From positions 110,513 through 174,512 of the forward strand of contig NZ_QEQK01000009.1 in assembly GCF_003151135.1 (NCBI RefSeq): a stretch of DNA of 64,000 nt, in the 5' to 3' direction. The translations under genes were made by a program, and so were the position numbers. Below, one piece after another: positions 9,290-19,586 of this stretch. Below the pieces are notes generated by a model. That model made no database searches and had not been told where the DNA came from. It saw only the letters and a program-made list of their open reading frames with translations. The stretch comes from Abyssibacter profundi (lineage in GTDB: Bacteria > Pseudomonadota > Gammaproteobacteria > Nevskiales > OUC007). Numbering within the stretch: position 1 is the stretch's first letter; the number at the start of each line of letters is the position of its first letter.

Positions 9290-10230
9290 TGGACGGTGGC
9301 ACGGAACACCCGCTGAAGTTCAGCGATCCACTGCGCACGGCCAAGGGCGAAACCCGCGCCTGGGTCGATCCCATCGCCCTGAGGACGCTCTGGTTTAACA
9401 CCGGCACGCTGTGCAACCTGGCCTGCGTCAATTGCTACATCGAATCCACACCCAGCAATGACGCGCTGGTCTATCTGACGGCTGCGGAGGTGGCCGGCTA
9501 CCTGGACGAGATTGAGCGCGAGCAGCTCGGCACCGAAGAAATCGGCTTCACCGGCGGCGAGCCATTCATGAACCCGGACTTTATGCCCATGCTGGAAGAC
9601 ACGCTGGCCCGAGGTTTTCGCGCCCTGGTGCTGACCAACGCCATGCGCCCCATGGAAAAGCGTGCCGAGACCCTGCTGGAACTGCAGCAGCGCTACGGTG
9701 ACCAGCTTGAAGTTCGCGTGTCTGTCGACCATTACGCGCAGCCACAACACGAAACCGAGCGCGGCCCGCGCAGCTGGGCACCCATGCTCAAAGGGCTGCG
9801 ATGGTTGTCGTCCCAGGGCTTCAACCTGTCCGCAGCGGGCCGCACCTGTTGGGGAGAAGATGACGCTGCCATGCGCGAAGGATTTCGGCAGCTGTTCGCC
9901 GACGAGAACATCCACATCAATGTGGACGACCCGCATCATCTAATCCTGTTCCCGGAAATGGATGAACAGGCTGAAGTACCGGAGATCACCACGGCCTGCT
10001 GGGGCATTCTCAATGTCAGCCCGGATGACATGATGTGCGCCACCTCGCGCATGGTCATCCACCGCAAGGGTGAACCGCATCCCGTGGTCGCCGCCTGCAC
10101 CTTGCTGCCGTATGACGCTGGCTTCGAGCTGGGCCGCAGCCTCAAACAGTCGCTGCGACCCGTCCGCCTCAATCACCCCCATTGCGCGAAGTTCTGTGTG
10201 CTGGGTGGAGGCGCCTGCTCGGCCACCTAG
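9289..10230 (+). CDS. Radical SAM protein linked to arsM
   Basis: 313 residues. The canonical radical SAM cluster motif CNLACVNC (Cys42, Cys46, Cys49) and the GFTGGEPFMNPDF SAM-binding segment are clear. The C-terminal third carries more cysteines (AACTLLPYD, HPHCAKFCVLGGGACS, TTACWG), which could hold an auxiliary cluster or bind arsenic. It overlaps arsM by one base and is followed 3 bases later by a GT2 gene. Established: in arsenosugar synthesis ArsM and the radical SAM enzyme ArsS act in sequence. This protein lacks the C-terminal domain I associate with ArsS, so it may be a functional replacement. Its reaction is inferred from context only. Confidence 0.8.
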   Translation: MDGGTEHPLKFSDPLRTAKGETRAWVDPIALRTLWFNTGTLCNLACVNCYIESTPSNDALVYLTAAEVAGYLDEIEREQLGTEEIGFTGGEPFMNPDFMPMLEDTLARGFRALVLTNAMRPMEKRAETLLELQQRYGDQLEVRVSVDHYAQPQHETERGPRSWAPMLKGLRWLSSQGFNLSAAGRTCWGEDDAAMREGFRQLFADENIHINVDDPHHLILFPEMDEQAEVPEITTACWGILNVSPDDMMCATSRMVIHRKGEPHPVVAACTLLPYDAGFELGRSLKQSLRPVRLNHPHCAKFCVLGGGACSAT

Positions 10231-10233
10231 CCC

Positions 10234-10947
10234 ATGCTCAGCATCATTCTGCCGACCAGCGAGGAAATGGCGCTGGGCTGGCTGCCGGACACGCTGCAAC
10301 AGCTCATGTCGGCTCCGCACATCGAATGCATCGTGGTCGACAACAACAGCCGTGACGGGACAGCCGACTGTGCCCGCGACGCCGGTTGCCGACTCATCAA
10401 CTGTCCGGACAGCAGTCGGGCACAACGGCTCAATGTCGGCATCGAGGCCGCCCGCTATGAGCGCGTGCTATTACACCACCCGCGCAGCCGCCTCGAGCCG
10501 ACGGCCATACCCGCCCTGCTGGCGCTGGACCGCTCGATCCCGTGGGGGGGCTTTACCCATGCCTTCGATCACGCGCACCCGCTGTTGGACTGGACCTCGT
10601 ATTACTCCAACCGGATCCGCATGGACCGCAGCGGCATCGTGTATCTGGACCATTGCATCTTCTTTTATCGCAGCCTGTTGGCTGCGCCGGCCGTGCCCGA
10701 ACGCTACATCTTCGAAGACACGGCGCTGTCGCTGCGGCTACGCCGCCTCGGGCCACCGCGGCGATTGGCTCCGCGCGCGATCACTTCGTCGATTCGATAC
10801 GCGCGCAATGGCGTCTGGCGCCAGGCCACGATGAACCAGGTCATGAAGCTTGGCTACGCGGCCCGGATGCCCGATCCGTGGCTTAATCGCATCTATGAAC
10901 GGGGGCTGGGCCTAAATGGGGCGACCCGGCCGAACCGCCCGCAGTAA
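10234..10947 (+). CDS. GT2 glycosyltransferase, rSAM-associated type (TIGR04283-like)
   Basis: 237 residues with the GT-A start MLSIILPTSEEM, the nucleotide-binding VVDNNSRDGT (35-43) and the late acidic motif FEDTALSLRLRRLG followed by TSSIRYARNG. This layout matches the short GT2 enzymes known next to arsenosugar radical SAM genes. The metal-binding HADT motif of that group is replaced by HHPRS (81-85), so catalysis or metal use may differ. It lies 3 bases after the radical SAM stop. A sugar-transfer role on an organoarsenical intermediate is inferred from position. Confidence 0.78.
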   Translation: MLSIILPTSEEMALGWLPDTLQQLMSAPHIECIVVDNNSRDGTADCARDAGCRLINCPDSSRAQRLNVGIEAARYERVLLHHPRSRLEPTAIPALLALDRSIPWGGFTHAFDHAHPLLDWTSYYSNRIRMDRSGIVYLDHCIFFYRSLLAAPAVPERYIFEDTALSLRLRRLGPPRRLAPRAITSSIRYARNGVWRQATMNQVMKLGYAARMPDPWLNRIYERGLGLNGATRPNRPQ

Positions 10948-11013
10948 GCCGACGCGGTTGCCGCGCGCCGCTGCACTATCCACAACCTTCGACGCCCTGC
11001 TGGAGACGACTTC

Positions 11014-12237
11014 GTGCGCTGGATTGCCCTCTTTGCCTTGCTGATCGCATTGGCCGCTGGCCTGGCCTGGTATGGCCTGCAGGCGCGTTGGTTCACCGAC
11101 CCCGTCTGGCCGTATCTACATATCGCCAAGTCCGCTGCGCTGGTGGCTGTCGCCGCCCTGGTCACCGGCCTGCTCGGGCGACTGGCTGCCGGCATCGCCT
11201 GCGGACAGCTGGGCTGGCAACGGCGACTGCGTGAACGGGCGGGCGCCGAGCCGGACGAACCGCTACGTGAAGTGACCTGGGCCCATTGGGCGCTGGTTAG
11301 CATTATCTGGATCGCCATTCCCCTGGCCCTGCTCGACCAATGGGGACTGGGCGCGGTCAGCGAGCAGGCCATCGAGCGCTTGCTGAACTCCGGTATCCGC
11401 ATCGGGGACATCCACCTCGTCCCCGGCCAGATGTTGCTGGGCGCTGTCGTGTTCTTTGCCCTGGTCACCCTGTTCCGCTGGCTCGCCCATCGGCTCGAGA
11501 CGACCTGGCTCGCCCGCACCCCGCTGGATGCCTCGCTGCGCGAATCGGTCGCCACCCTGTTTGGCTACGCTGCCTTCGTGATCGCTGTGCTTGTTGGCCT
11601 GGCGATCGGCGGCGTCGACCTGACCAAGTTCGCGATCATCGCTGGCGCGCTGGGCGTCGGCATCGGCTTTGGCCTGCAGAACATCGTCAACAATTTCGTC
11701 TCGGGTCTGATTCTGCTCTTCGAGCGACCGATCCGCACAGGCGACTTTATCGAGGTCAACGGCACCGAAGGCTATGTCCGCAAGGTGCGGATTCGCGCAA
11801 CCGAAATCGAAACGCTCAACCGGCAGCACGTCATCGTGCCCAACTCCGACCTGCTGTCGAACCACGTGACCAACTGGATGCTCCGGGATACCTATGGCCG
11901 GATTACGGTGGGTGTCGGCGTGGCCTATGGCAGCGACACCACGCTGGTGCAGCGCCTGCTGCTTCAGGCCGCCGAGGATCACCCCCTGGTGCTAGGCGGT
12001 GACCAGAACCTGGCACCCAAACCGCTGGTCTGGTTTTCGAACTTCGGCGACTCATCCCTGGACTTCGAACTCAAGTGCCATGTCCGCGATGTCACCAAAC
12101 GCTATCTCATCGCCAGTGAACTGCGCTTTGCCATCGACCAGGCATTCCGGGCGCACGGGGTCACCATTCCGTTTCCCCAGCGCGACCTGTGGTTCAAGAA
12201 CCCACCGGGCGCGGAGCCCGCGTCCACACCGGACTAA
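11014..12237 (+). CDS. MscS-family mechanosensitive channel
   Basis: 407 residues from a GTG start with gctggagacg just upstream. Four to five membrane helices in the first 230 residues precede the pore helix and the MscS signature GIGFGLQNIVNNFVSGLILL. The beta domain follows with FERPIRTGDFIEV, RATEIETLN and HVIVPNSDLLSNHVTNW. The C-terminal alpha/beta domain is present and ends with FPQRDLWF. It opens on membrane tension to release solutes during hypo-osmotic shock. The protein is larger than E. coli MscS (286 residues) because of extra N-terminal helices. It converges on purL with only 34 bp between stops. Confidence 0.9.
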   Translation: MRWIALFALLIALAAGLAWYGLQARWFTDPVWPYLHIAKSAALVAVAALVTGLLGRLAAGIACGQLGWQRRLRERAGAEPDEPLREVTWAHWALVSIIWIAIPLALLDQWGLGAVSEQAIERLLNSGIRIGDIHLVPGQMLLGAVVFFALVTLFRWLAHRLETTWLARTPLDASLRESVATLFGYAAFVIAVLVGLAIGGVDLTKFAIIAGALGVGIGFGLQNIVNNFVSGLILLFERPIRTGDFIEVNGTEGYVRKVRIRATEIETLNRQHVIVPNSDLLSNHVTNWMLRDTYGRITVGVGVAYGSDTTLVQRLLLQAAEDHPLVLGGDQNLAPKPLVWFSNFGDSSLDFELKCHVRDVTKRYLIASELRFAIDQAFRAHGVTIPFPQRDLWFKNPPGAEPASTPD

Positions 12238-12271
12238 CGGCCTCCGCGCCACCGGCAGATCGGACCCGGCG

Positions 12272-15200
12272 CTATCCGACCCAGCGGCGGGCGTTGCGGA
12301 ACATCCGCATCCACGGGCCATACTCGCCCCAGGCCGGGTCGCGCCAGGAATTGCTGAGACTGCGAATCACCCGCTCGGGGTGCGGCATCATGATCAGGGC
12401 GCGGCCGTTGGCCGCGGTCACACCGGCAATCCCGGCAGGCGAACCGTTGGGGTTGGCGGGATAGGTTTCGGTCACCCCGCCCCGGTTGTCCACGTACTGC
12501 AACGCGATGCCGCCGCTGGCCGTCAGCTGCGCCTGGGCATCGGTCGATGCGAACAAGGCCCGTCCCTCGCCATGCGAAACCGCCACCGGCATGCGCGAAC
12601 CCTGCATGCCTTCAAGGAATAGCGAATCGCTGGATTCGGGAATCTGCACCATCGCTACCCGCCCTTCGAACTGCTCCGAGGCGTTCCGGACAAAATGCGG
12701 CCACTGTTCGGCCCCCGGGATGAGATCACGCAGCTCCGCCATCATCTGACAGCCGTTGCAAATGCCCAGCAGGAATCGATCATCGCGCTCCGCAAACTGG
12801 CGGAACCGCTCGGCCAAGGTGGCGTGGAAGCGGATCGACCCGGCCCAGCCACGACCTGCACCCAGCACGTCACCGTAGGAGAACCCACCCGGCGCCACCA
12901 ATCCGGCAAAACCATCCAGATGCTGGCCGCGATCGAGTAGATCCGACATATGCACATCCACCGCTTCAAAGCCGGCGGCATGGAACGCAAAGGCCATCTC
13001 GCGGGCGCTGTTCACGCCCTGCTCGCGCAGCACAGCCACGCGAGGCCGCGACAGATTCAGGTAGGGCGCGGCGACATCGTCATCGACGTCGAAACTGAGC
13101 TTGGCATGCAAACCCGGGTCGGCATCATCCAGCAGCGCCGCGTACTCGCTGTCCGCGCCCGCCGGATTGTCGCGCAGACGCTGCATCTGCCAGCTGGTCT
13201 CGGCCCAGGCCTGTTGCAGCGTGCTCCGGGTGGCCTCGAACAGCGACTGCTCGCCGTCACGCAGACGGATCAGGCCGTCATCAGTGGCCCGGCCCAGCGC
13301 GGTCACCGTCGCACCCGCCTGGGTAAACGCCTGCTCAACCGAGGCGCGATCGTCTGCAGCCACCTCGATCACAGCGCCTAGTTCCTCATTGAACAGCATC
13401 GGCACCGCCGGCTGGCCCGCCAGATCAATGTCCAGACCGCAACGGCTGGCGAAAGCCATCTCCAGCAGCGTGGCCAGCAGTCCACCATCCGAACGGTCGT
13501 GATAGGCCAGCAACCGCCCGGCCTGACGCTGCGCGATCAGCGTGTCGACAAAGGCCTTGAAGCCCGCGGGATCATCCAGATCTGGCGGTACATCCCCGAT
13601 CTGACCGTAGACCTGGGTCAGGGCGCTGGCCCCTAGCCGCATGCCGGCACCCGCCGGCGTGACGAGCAACAGCCCGGTGTCACGCCGCCCGGACAATACG
13701 GGCGTGAGCGTCTGACGCACATCCTCGACCGCAGAAAAAGCCGTGACGATCAGAGACATCGGCGCACTCATCTGACGCGCCTGGCCGTCTGACTGCCACC
13801 GCGTGCGCATGGACAGCGAATCCTTGCCCACGGGAATGGCCACACCCAGCGCCGGACAGAGCTCGGCGCCGACGGCGCGGACCGCATCGTACAAGCGCGC
13901 ATCCTCGCCGGGCTCGCCGCAGGCAGCCATCCAGTTGGCGGACAGGCGAATCCGATCCAGCCTTGGCACATCGGCGGCCAGAAGATTGGTGATGGCCTCC
14001 CCCACCGCCATGCGCGCAGAGGCCGCGGCATTGAGCAGCGCGACGGGGGTGCGCTCGCCCATGGCCATGGCTTCGCCCACATGGCCGGTGTAGCCCCCGG
14101 CGGTCACGGCGCAGTCAGCCACCGGCGTCTGCCAGGGCCCCACCATCTGGTCACGCGCGACCAGCCCGGTGATGCAGCGATCGCCGATCGTGATCAGAAA
14201 TTGCTTGGAGCCAACACCAGGCAAACGCAGCACGCGGTCGATGGCATCGGCCAATTCGACCTGTTCGCCACGCCAACCGTCGCCGGGCGAGGCCAGCCGG
14301 GTGACGTCCCGATGCATTTTGGGTGTCTTGCCCAGCAGAACCGGCATGGGCATATCCACCGCATGCCCACCCGCATGATCGAGCACTTCAAGCTGCGGAC
14401 GGGCCTTGGCCTCGCCCACCACGGCAAACGGACAACGCTCGCGTTCGGCAATGGCCGCGAAACCCGCCAGAGACTCGCCGGCAATCGCCAACACATAGCG
14501 TTCCTGCGACTCGTTGCTCCAGATTTCCATCGGCGACAACGAGGGGTCGGCCGAATGGACATCGCTGAGCCGGATCAGACCACCGCGGCCGTCCTCATCG
14601 ATGATTTCAGGCAGGGCATTGGAAATACCGCCGGCGCCCACGTCGTGAATGGAGAGAATCGGATTGGACTCGCCCTGGGCACAGCAGCGGTCGATGACTT
14701 CCTGCGCCCGACGCTGCATTTCCGGATTGGCCCGTTGCACGGACGCGAAGTCCAGCGACTCCTGCCCCTCGCCGGCGCCGACGGAGCTGGCCGCGCCGCC
14801 GCCGAGGCCGATGAGCATGGCCGGGCCGCCCAGCACGATCAGTTTGGCGTCCACTGGAACCGGCAGCTTCTCCACATGCCCGTCCCGCACACTGCCCAGG
14901 CCACCGGCAATCATGATCGGCTTGTGGTAGCCACGCAGCTCGCCATTGACGGTTTGCTCAAAGCTGCGGAAATACCCCGTCAGGTTCGGGCGGCCGAACT
15001 CGTTGTTGTAGCTGGCCGCCCCGATGGGCCCTTCCAGCATGATCTGCAGCGCGCTGGCCATATGGCCGGGCTTGCCAACATCGACCTCCCAAGGCCGCGG
15101 CAGGCCCGGCAGCTTGAGATTCGAGACCGAAAACCCGCAAAGCCCGGCCTTGGTATAGCCCCCACGACCCGTGGCTGCCTCGTCACGAATCTCGCCACCG

Positions 15201-16102
15201 GCACCGGTGGCGGCACCCGGGTCTGGCGAAATCGCCGTCGGGTGGTTATGCGTCTCGACCTTGATCGAGATATGCGACGGCTCCTCGGACAGCACGTAAG
15301 CCGGATCGCCCCCCACGCGGAACTGGCCGCTCGGGACAGCCTCCAGCACCGCCGCGTTGTCCTTGTAGGCGGAGAGAATGCCCCCCGGTGAAGCGGCATA
15401 GCTGGCACGAATCATGTCGAATAGCGACTGATCCTGCGGCTCGCCGTCAATGGTGAAACGGGCGTTGAAGATTTTGTGGCGGCAGTGCTCGGAGTTGATC
15501 TGCGCGAACATCATCAGTTCGGCGTCGGTTGGCGGGCGGCCGGCCTCGCGGTAGAAATCGGCCAGATACGCCAACTCGTCCTCGGACAAGGCCAGTCCCA
15601 GTTCCGCGTCGGCGGCTCGCAGCGAGGCCAGCGCATCATCGCCCAGCGGGATATGACGCAGCGGCCGACGCGCCGGTGTCGCGAAGACGTCGTCCAGATT
15701 ATCCAGCACCGAACGGGTCTGTTCGGTCATGCGATCGTGCAGCCGCGGCAAGGCCGCCGCATCGGGCGCGGCGGTCAACATCAGCAGGCGTCCCCGCTCC
15801 AGACGCCGCACATCCAGCCCACAGACCCGGGCAATGTCCGTGGCCTTGCTTGACCAGGGCGACAGCGTGCCGGCGCGAGGCAGGACGTAACAGGGCTCGT
15901 CGCCCTCGGGCGCCTGAGTCGTCACCCCGGGGAGCAGTTGTTCGAGCACGGACCAGTCCACAGCCTCGCCGGCATCGACCAGATAAACCCAGGCCGAGTC
16001 CTGGACGCGGGCGGCGCTGCCCGCCTCTTCCAGTGCCGCGTTCAGGCGCTCCAGACGGAAGTCGGACAAGGCCGCCTGGCCGAGCAGCATGCGAGTGGTC
16101 AT
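12272..16102 (-). CDS. purL: Phosphoribosylformylglycinamidine synthase, single-chain
   Basis: 1276 residues, the size of the proteobacterial large PurL. The ATG at 16102 was chosen over an upstream extension because it is preceded by caggaac and gives the usual [22 protein letters not shown] N terminus. It converts FGAR, glutamine and ATP to FGAM in purine synthesis. Domains in order: N-terminal FGARAT domain, linker, two AIRS-like halves ([25 protein letters not shown]), and a C-terminal glutamine amidotransferase with Cys1115 (GICNG), His1241 and Glu1243 (PHPE). Complete and intact. Confidence 0.96.
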   Translation of the reverse strand: MTTRMLLGQAALSDFRLERLNAALEEAGSAARVQDSAWVYLVDAGEAVDWSVLEQLLPGVTTQAPEGDEPCYVLPRAGTLSPWSSKATDIARVCGLDVRRLERGRLLMLTAAPDAAALPRLHDRMTEQTRSVLDNLDDVFATPARRPLRHIPLGDDALASLRAADAELGLALSEDELAYLADFYREAGRPPTDAELMMFAQINSEHCRHKIFNARFTIDGEPQDQSLFDMIRASYAASPGGILSAYKDNAAVLEAVPSGQFRVGGDPAYVLSEEPSHISIKVETHNHPTAISPDPGAATGAGGEIRDEAATGRGGYTKAGLCGFSVSNLKLPGLPRPWEVDVGKPGHMASALQIMLEGPIGAASYNNEFGRPNLTGYFRSFEQTVNGELRGYHKPIMIAGGLGSVRDGHVEKLPVPVDAKLIVLGGPAMLIGLGGGAASSVGAGEGQESLDFASVQRANPEMQRRAQEVIDRCCAQGESNPILSIHDVGAGGISNALPEIIDEDGRGGLIRLSDVHSADPSLSPMEIWSNESQERYVLAIAGESLAGFAAIAERERCPFAVVGEAKARPQLEVLDHAGGHAVDMPMPVLLGKTPKMHRDVTRLASPGDGWRGEQVELADAIDRVLRLPGVGSKQFLITIGDRCITGLVARDQMVGPWQTPVADCAVTAGGYTGHVGEAMAMGERTPVALLNAAASARMAVGEAITNLLAADVPRLDRIRLSANWMAACGEPGEDARLYDAVRAVGAELCPALGVAIPVGKDSLSMRTRWQSDGQARQMSAPMSLIVTAFSAVEDVRQTLTPVLSGRRDTGLLLVTPAGAGMRLGASALTQVYGQIGDVPPDLDDPAGFKAFVDTLIAQRQAGRLLAYHDRSDGGLLATLLEMAFASRCGLDIDLAGQPAVPMLFNEELGAVIEVAADDRASVEQAFTQAGATVTALGRATDDGLIRLRDGEQSLFEATRSTLQQAWAETSWQMQRLRDNPAGADSEYAALLDDADPGLHAKLSFDVDDDVAAPYLNLSRPRVAVLREQGVNSAREMAFAFHAAGFEAVDVHMSDLLDRGQHLDGFAGLVAPGGFSYGDVLGAGRGWAGSIRFHATLAERFRQFAERDDRFLLGICNGCQMMAELRDLIPGAEQWPHFVRNASEQFEGRVAMVQIPESSDSLFLEGMQGSRMPVAVSHGEGRALFASTDAQAQLTASGGIALQYVDNRGGVTETYPANPNGSPAGIAGVTAANGRALIMMPHPERVIRSLSNSWRDPAWGEYGPWMRMFRNARRWVG

Positions 16103-16146
16103 CAGTGCGTTCCTGTAGCTAACGTCGTCAATCGAAAGACCATGCG

Positions 16147-16914
16147 TCAGCGCATGGCCAGTTGTCGCCAATCCAGGCCATCCGCCTGGTCGGCTAGCTG
16201 GACCCAGTCCGGGTCCACCGCCAGCGCGGTCGCAGCGGCTTGCTGCGCCAATGCCGGCGAGTTGTTCTGTTCGGAAAGATGCGCCAGTACCAGGTGCTGG
16301 AGGCGCTCGGCACCGATGTCCGCCAGTAGCGCGGCCGACTGGCAATTGCTCAGATGCCCCAAACGTCCACCCACCCGGGTTTTGAGGCTGGGCGGATACG
16401 GCCCTCGCGCCAGCATGTCGACATCGTGATTGAACTCAATGGCCAGAGCGTCGCAGGGCGCCAGCATGTCGCGGATATGCGGGGTGATACAGCCGGCATC
16501 CGACAGCACACCCAAACGCCATTGGCCGTCGTGAAACACGAACTGGCAGGGCTGGCGGGCATCGTGCGGCACGGGATACGGCAGCACCTCCAGCGCATCG
16601 ATGGTCAAAGGGCTGTGACCGTCAATCACCCGCACATCGACAGCCGGGTGCATCTTGCCGGCTGCCCGCGTGCCCAGCGTCATGTAAACGGCCAGCCCGT
16701 GGCGTCTGGCCAGGGCGCTCACACCACCGATGTGGTCGCCGTGCTCATGCGTGACCAGCACCGCTGCCAGATCCGCTGCCTCCAGCCCCAGTCGCTGCAG
16801 CCTGCGCTCGGCCTCGCTGGCCGGAAAGCCGCAATCCAGCAGGACATGCGTGGCCCCGGCACTGATCACGGCCGCATTGCCGCGACTGCCACTGCCGAGG
16901 TAGGCAAACCGCAT
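16147..16914 (-). CDS. MBL-fold metallohydrolase (YycJ/WalJ-like)
   Basis: 255 residues starting [14 protein letters not shown], the hallmark N terminus of YycJ/WalJ-type metallo-beta-lactamase-fold proteins. The zinc motif THEHGDH places ligands at His56, His58, Asp60 and His61. Later ligands are in LSDAG and LAHLSEQN. Family members are suspected DNA exonucleases or phosphodiesterases; the substrate here is unknown. Its ATG overlaps the stop of the DUF1820 gene by one base, so the two are coupled. Confidence 0.85.
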   Translation of the reverse strand: MRFAYLGSGSRGNAAVISAGATHVLLDCGFPASEAERRLQRLGLEAADLAAVLVTHEHGDHIGGVSALARRHGLAVYMTLGTRAAGKMHPAVDVRVIDGHSPLTIDALEVLPYPVPHDARQPCQFVFHDGQWRLGVLSDAGCITPHIRDMLAPCDALAIEFNHDVDMLARGPYPPSLKTRVGGRLGHLSNCQSAALLADIGAERLQHLVLAHLSEQNNSPALAQQAAATALAVDPDWVQLADQADGLDWRQLAMR

Positions 16915-17246
16915 CAGCTGGGGTCTGACTTGCCCTGGGTATACAGGGGAAACGGCGTCACGTTGGAAGAATCCCCCACCGGGGTCATCTTGGCGCTACC
17001 ACGCTTGTCGACCTCGTCGATGCGCACGACGGCATGCATGGGGATAAAGGAGCGCTTGACGTTATCGAATTCCGCCGCGAGCTTCTCCTCGGACGGATCG
17101 ATCACCACCGAACTGCGCTCACCAAAGACCAGCTCCTCGATTTCGATGAAGCCGTATAGGTCACTGGATGCCACGCTGCGGGCATAGACTTCGTAGAGTT
17201 GGCCTTTATTGATAAAGGCGACTCGATAAAGGCGTTGTTGTTTCAC
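16914..17246 (-). CDS. DUF1820 family protein
   Basis: 110 residues with the DUF1820 pattern: YRVAFINKGQLYEVYAR near the start, GFIEIEELVFGE in the middle and RSFIPMHAVVRIDEVDKRG toward the end, then a polar tail. The family is small, cytosolic and confined mainly to gammaproteobacteria; its function is not known. It is the first gene of a two-gene unit with the downstream metallohydrolase. Confidence 0.87.
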   Translation of the reverse strand: MKQQRLYRVAFINKGQLYEVYARSVASSDLYGFIEIEELVFGERSSVVIDPSEEKLAAEFDNVKRSFIPMHAVVRIDEVDKRGSAKMTPVGDSSNVTPFPLYTQGKSDPS

Positions 17247-17649
17247 GAGCTTGCAGGCTGGATGGGCAGCGCGAATGCCCAGGAAACGCGACTGGCAGAC
17301 CGCGGGGCTGCCGAGCCGCGGATTATAGCAACCCCCCGCACCGCCTTGGTCACCGGCCGCCCGGCGGGACCGCCCGGAAAACGGCCTCGCGGCTGCACAG
17401 CACGCCGAGTCTCCCCGACCACGCCGACGCCCCTGTGATCAACCGTCCGCACCGTGGGCGGATGCCGCCCACGCATTGTTCAAAACAGGCACACCCCGAC
17501 CCATCCGCGCCCGGGCTGTCAGAACATCGAGTGCAGGGTCTGCGGAACACCATCGCTGGATACGAGTCACAGAGGTACGGAGGGAGGGCGCAACCAACGG
17601 GCCGCTGGAACGCGGCGTGTTGTGACCATCGAAACCTGGAGGACATTGG
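17247..17649. other. Intergenic region with a 9-bp-stem hairpin at 17453-17473
   Basis: A 403-bp divergent gap between the DUF1820 gene and the SDR gene, so it should carry promoters for both. I see no convincing -35/-10 pair. The one clear structure is a perfect inverted repeat at 17453-17473 (cgtgggcgg - atg - ccgcccacg) without a following T-run, so it is not a standard terminator. A ribosome site (tggaggacattgg) precedes the SDR start at 17650. Confidence 0.5.
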
Positions 17650-18516
17650 ATGACCGACCAGATTCACCCCCCATTTCCCGACCAGAACATGCGGCCACCC
17701 GGTCGGGAATCCAACATGAACCCGCAACCCCGCTTTACCGGGGCCGCGTATCGCCCCGCCGACAAGCTCAAGAACCGCACCGCCCTGATTACCGGCGGCG
17801 ATTCCGGCATCGGGCGCTCGGTGGCGACCCTGTTCGCCCGCGAGGGTGCCGACGTCGCCATCGTCTACCTGCCGGAGGAACAGGCGGACGCAGAGACCAC
17901 GGCCCGCCACATCCAGGATGCCGGGCGCCAGGCCCTGCTCATCCCTGGCGATGTGGCGGACCCCGCGTTCTGCGAGCAAGCGGTCGCACGCACCGTGGAC
18001 ACCCTGGGTGGAGTCGATGTGCTGGTGAACAACGCGGCCTATCAGCGCCACCGCGACAGCCTCGATGGGGTCAGCATCGAGCAGTGGGACACCACGTTCC
18101 GGACCAACGTATTCGGCTATTTCTACATGGCCAAATTCGCCGTGCCCCACATGCCGCCAGGCAGCGCGATCATCAACACCGGCTCGGTGACCGGCTTGGA
18201 GGGCAAGTCCCGTCTGCTGGATTACTCTGCCACCAAGGGAGCGATCCACGCCCTGACCAAATCGCTGGCCCAGTCGCTGGTCGATCAGCAGATTCGCGTG
18301 AACTGCGTGGCGCCCGGCCCCGTGTGGACACCGCTGAACCCGGCGGAGCGCGATGACGAGGACATCCGGGACTTCGGCGAGGCCACGCCCATGGGCCGCC
18401 CCGGCCAGCCCGAAGAAATGGCCCCGGCCTATGTGTTCTTCGCGAGCCATGCCGACTCCAGCTACATCACCGGACACGTCCTGCCCGTGCTCGGTGGGGA
18501 GACCACGGCGGGATGA
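17650..18516 (+). CDS. SDR-family oxidoreductase (stress-associated, YhdF/GsiB-locus type)
   Basis: 288 residues. Rossmann motif TGGDSGIG at 48-55, NNAA at 127-130, and the catalytic triad Ser179, Tyr192 and Lys196 (YSATK). A polar N-terminal extension of about 40 residues (PPFPDQNMRPPG...) is typical of the YhdF/YdaD group of general-stress SDRs. The substrate is not readable. The following GNAT-like gene overlaps its stop (ATGA), so they are co-translated. Its neighbours (hemerythrin, Rho-N protein) support a stress role, which is inference. Confidence 0.88.
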   Translation: MTDQIHPPFPDQNMRPPGRESNMNPQPRFTGAAYRPADKLKNRTALITGGDSGIGRSVATLFAREGADVAIVYLPEEQADAETTARHIQDAGRQALLIPGDVADPAFCEQAVARTVDTLGGVDVLVNNAAYQRHRDSLDGVSIEQWDTTFRTNVFGYFYMAKFAVPHMPPGSAIINTGSVTGLEGKSRLLDYSATKGAIHALTKSLAQSLVDQQIRVNCVAPGPVWTPLNPAERDDEDIRDFGEATPMGRPGQPEEMAPAYVFFASHADSSYITGHVLPVLGGETTAG

Positions 18517-18836
18517 GCGACCGCCATCCGCAGACGCCGCCGGCAGTGCTCAAGGAGCAATCCACGCGGGGTGGTCGTTACTACATCCCGCTGGACGGCA
18601 CCCGGGCCACGGCCGAACTGACCTGGCGCCGCAATCCCGACGGCAGCATCACGGCCGACCACACCTACGTGCCTGACGAATGGCGTGGCCAAGGGCTGGC
18701 GCACCGGCTGGTCGACGCATTAATGCAGGACGCCCAGACCCTTGGATGGCAGGTCATTCCGGTCTGCTCGTACGTGCGGGCTGCATCGCGCCGCAACCCG
18801 GACTGGCAGGCCCTGACGGCCAACCGCCCGGTCTAG
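18513..18836 (+). CDS. GNAT-like N-acetyltransferase (YjdJ type)
   Basis: 107 residues, much shorter than a full GNAT enzyme, matching the YjdJ-type mini-acetyltransferases. The order RYYIPLDG, LTWRRNPDGSITADHTYVPDEWRGQGLAHRLVDALM, then VIPVCSYVRAASRRNPDW is the family pattern; RGQGLA is the acetyl-CoA pyrophosphate loop. It overlaps the SDR stop by 4 bases. Target unknown. Confidence 0.85.
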   Translation: MSDRHPQTPPAVLKEQSTRGGRYYIPLDGTRATAELTWRRNPDGSITADHTYVPDEWRGQGLAHRLVDALMQDAQTLGWQVIPVCSYVRAASRRNPDWQALTANRPV

Positions 18837-18912
18837 CCGTGCAACCCGACCGGCCCGTTGACGCCAAACGGCGCAGCGGGCCCTCTCATTCAAACCCACA
18901 GGAGTGTGTCTT

Positions 18913-19527
18913 ATGTCCATACATCAACCCATTCCCGTTGACAGCATCAAGGAAGACGAAACCAAGGCCCACCAGCGCCCGCATGACGACGTGCTGGGCC
19001 GGGTGCTCGAGGACCATGCCGAAATCAAACGCCGCTTCAACGCCATTTCTCGGGCGGGTTCGGTCGCTGATAAGCGCGAGGCCTTGCACGCGCTGATTCA
19101 CAAGCTGGTCGTGCATGAAACCGCCGAGCAGGAAATTCTGCATCCCCTGACCCGCTCCGCGAGCAATGGTGCGGATGTGGCGGAACGCCGCATTGAGGAA
19201 GAGTCACAGGCCGAGGAGCTGCTTGCGCGCCTGGAACGTCTGGATGTGGATGATCCGGAGTTCGACTCTTTGATCACCCGGCTGCGCGACGACGTCATCC
19301 AGCACGCCGAAGCCGAGGAACACACGGAGTTCCCGAAAATCGAGCAGTCCGTATCGCCGGACAAACTGGAGTCGCTGGCGTCGATCTACCGAGCTGCCGA
19401 AGCCACGGCACCGACGCGTCCGCATCCGAACGGGCCCACGTCTGCCGCTGGCAACCTTGCGCTTGGCCCCCTAGTCGCCATCGCCGATCGTGCGCGCGAC
19501 GCCATCCGTCAGGCCCGCAAGCAGTAA
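18913..19527 (+). CDS. Hemerythrin HHE-domain protein
   Basis: 204 residues from the ATG at 18913, with ggag 8-9 bases before it; the GTG nine bases upstream is less well placed. The hemerythrin-like four-helix domain shows iron-ligand histidines and glutamates in LEDHAEIKRRF, HKLVVHETAEQEILHP and IQHAEAEEHTEFP. It would bind a di-iron centre and sense or buffer oxygen, NO or iron. The C-terminal 60 residues are Pro/Ala rich and look disordered. It stands alone in its own ribosome site but within the stress-type cluster. Confidence 0.88.
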   Translation: MSIHQPIPVDSIKEDETKAHQRPHDDVLGRVLEDHAEIKRRFNAISRAGSVADKREALHALIHKLVVHETAEQEILHPLTRSASNGADVAERRIEEESQAEELLARLERLDVDDPEFDSLITRLRDDVIQHAEAEEHTEFPKIEQSVSPDKLESLASIYRAAEATAPTRPHPNGPTSAAGNLALGPLVAIADRARDAIRQARKQ

Positions 19528-19586
19528 TCCATCACCACAGGTCCCGACGACAGCGTCGGGGCCTCAGGTCTGCAAGGAGCAGCGTT

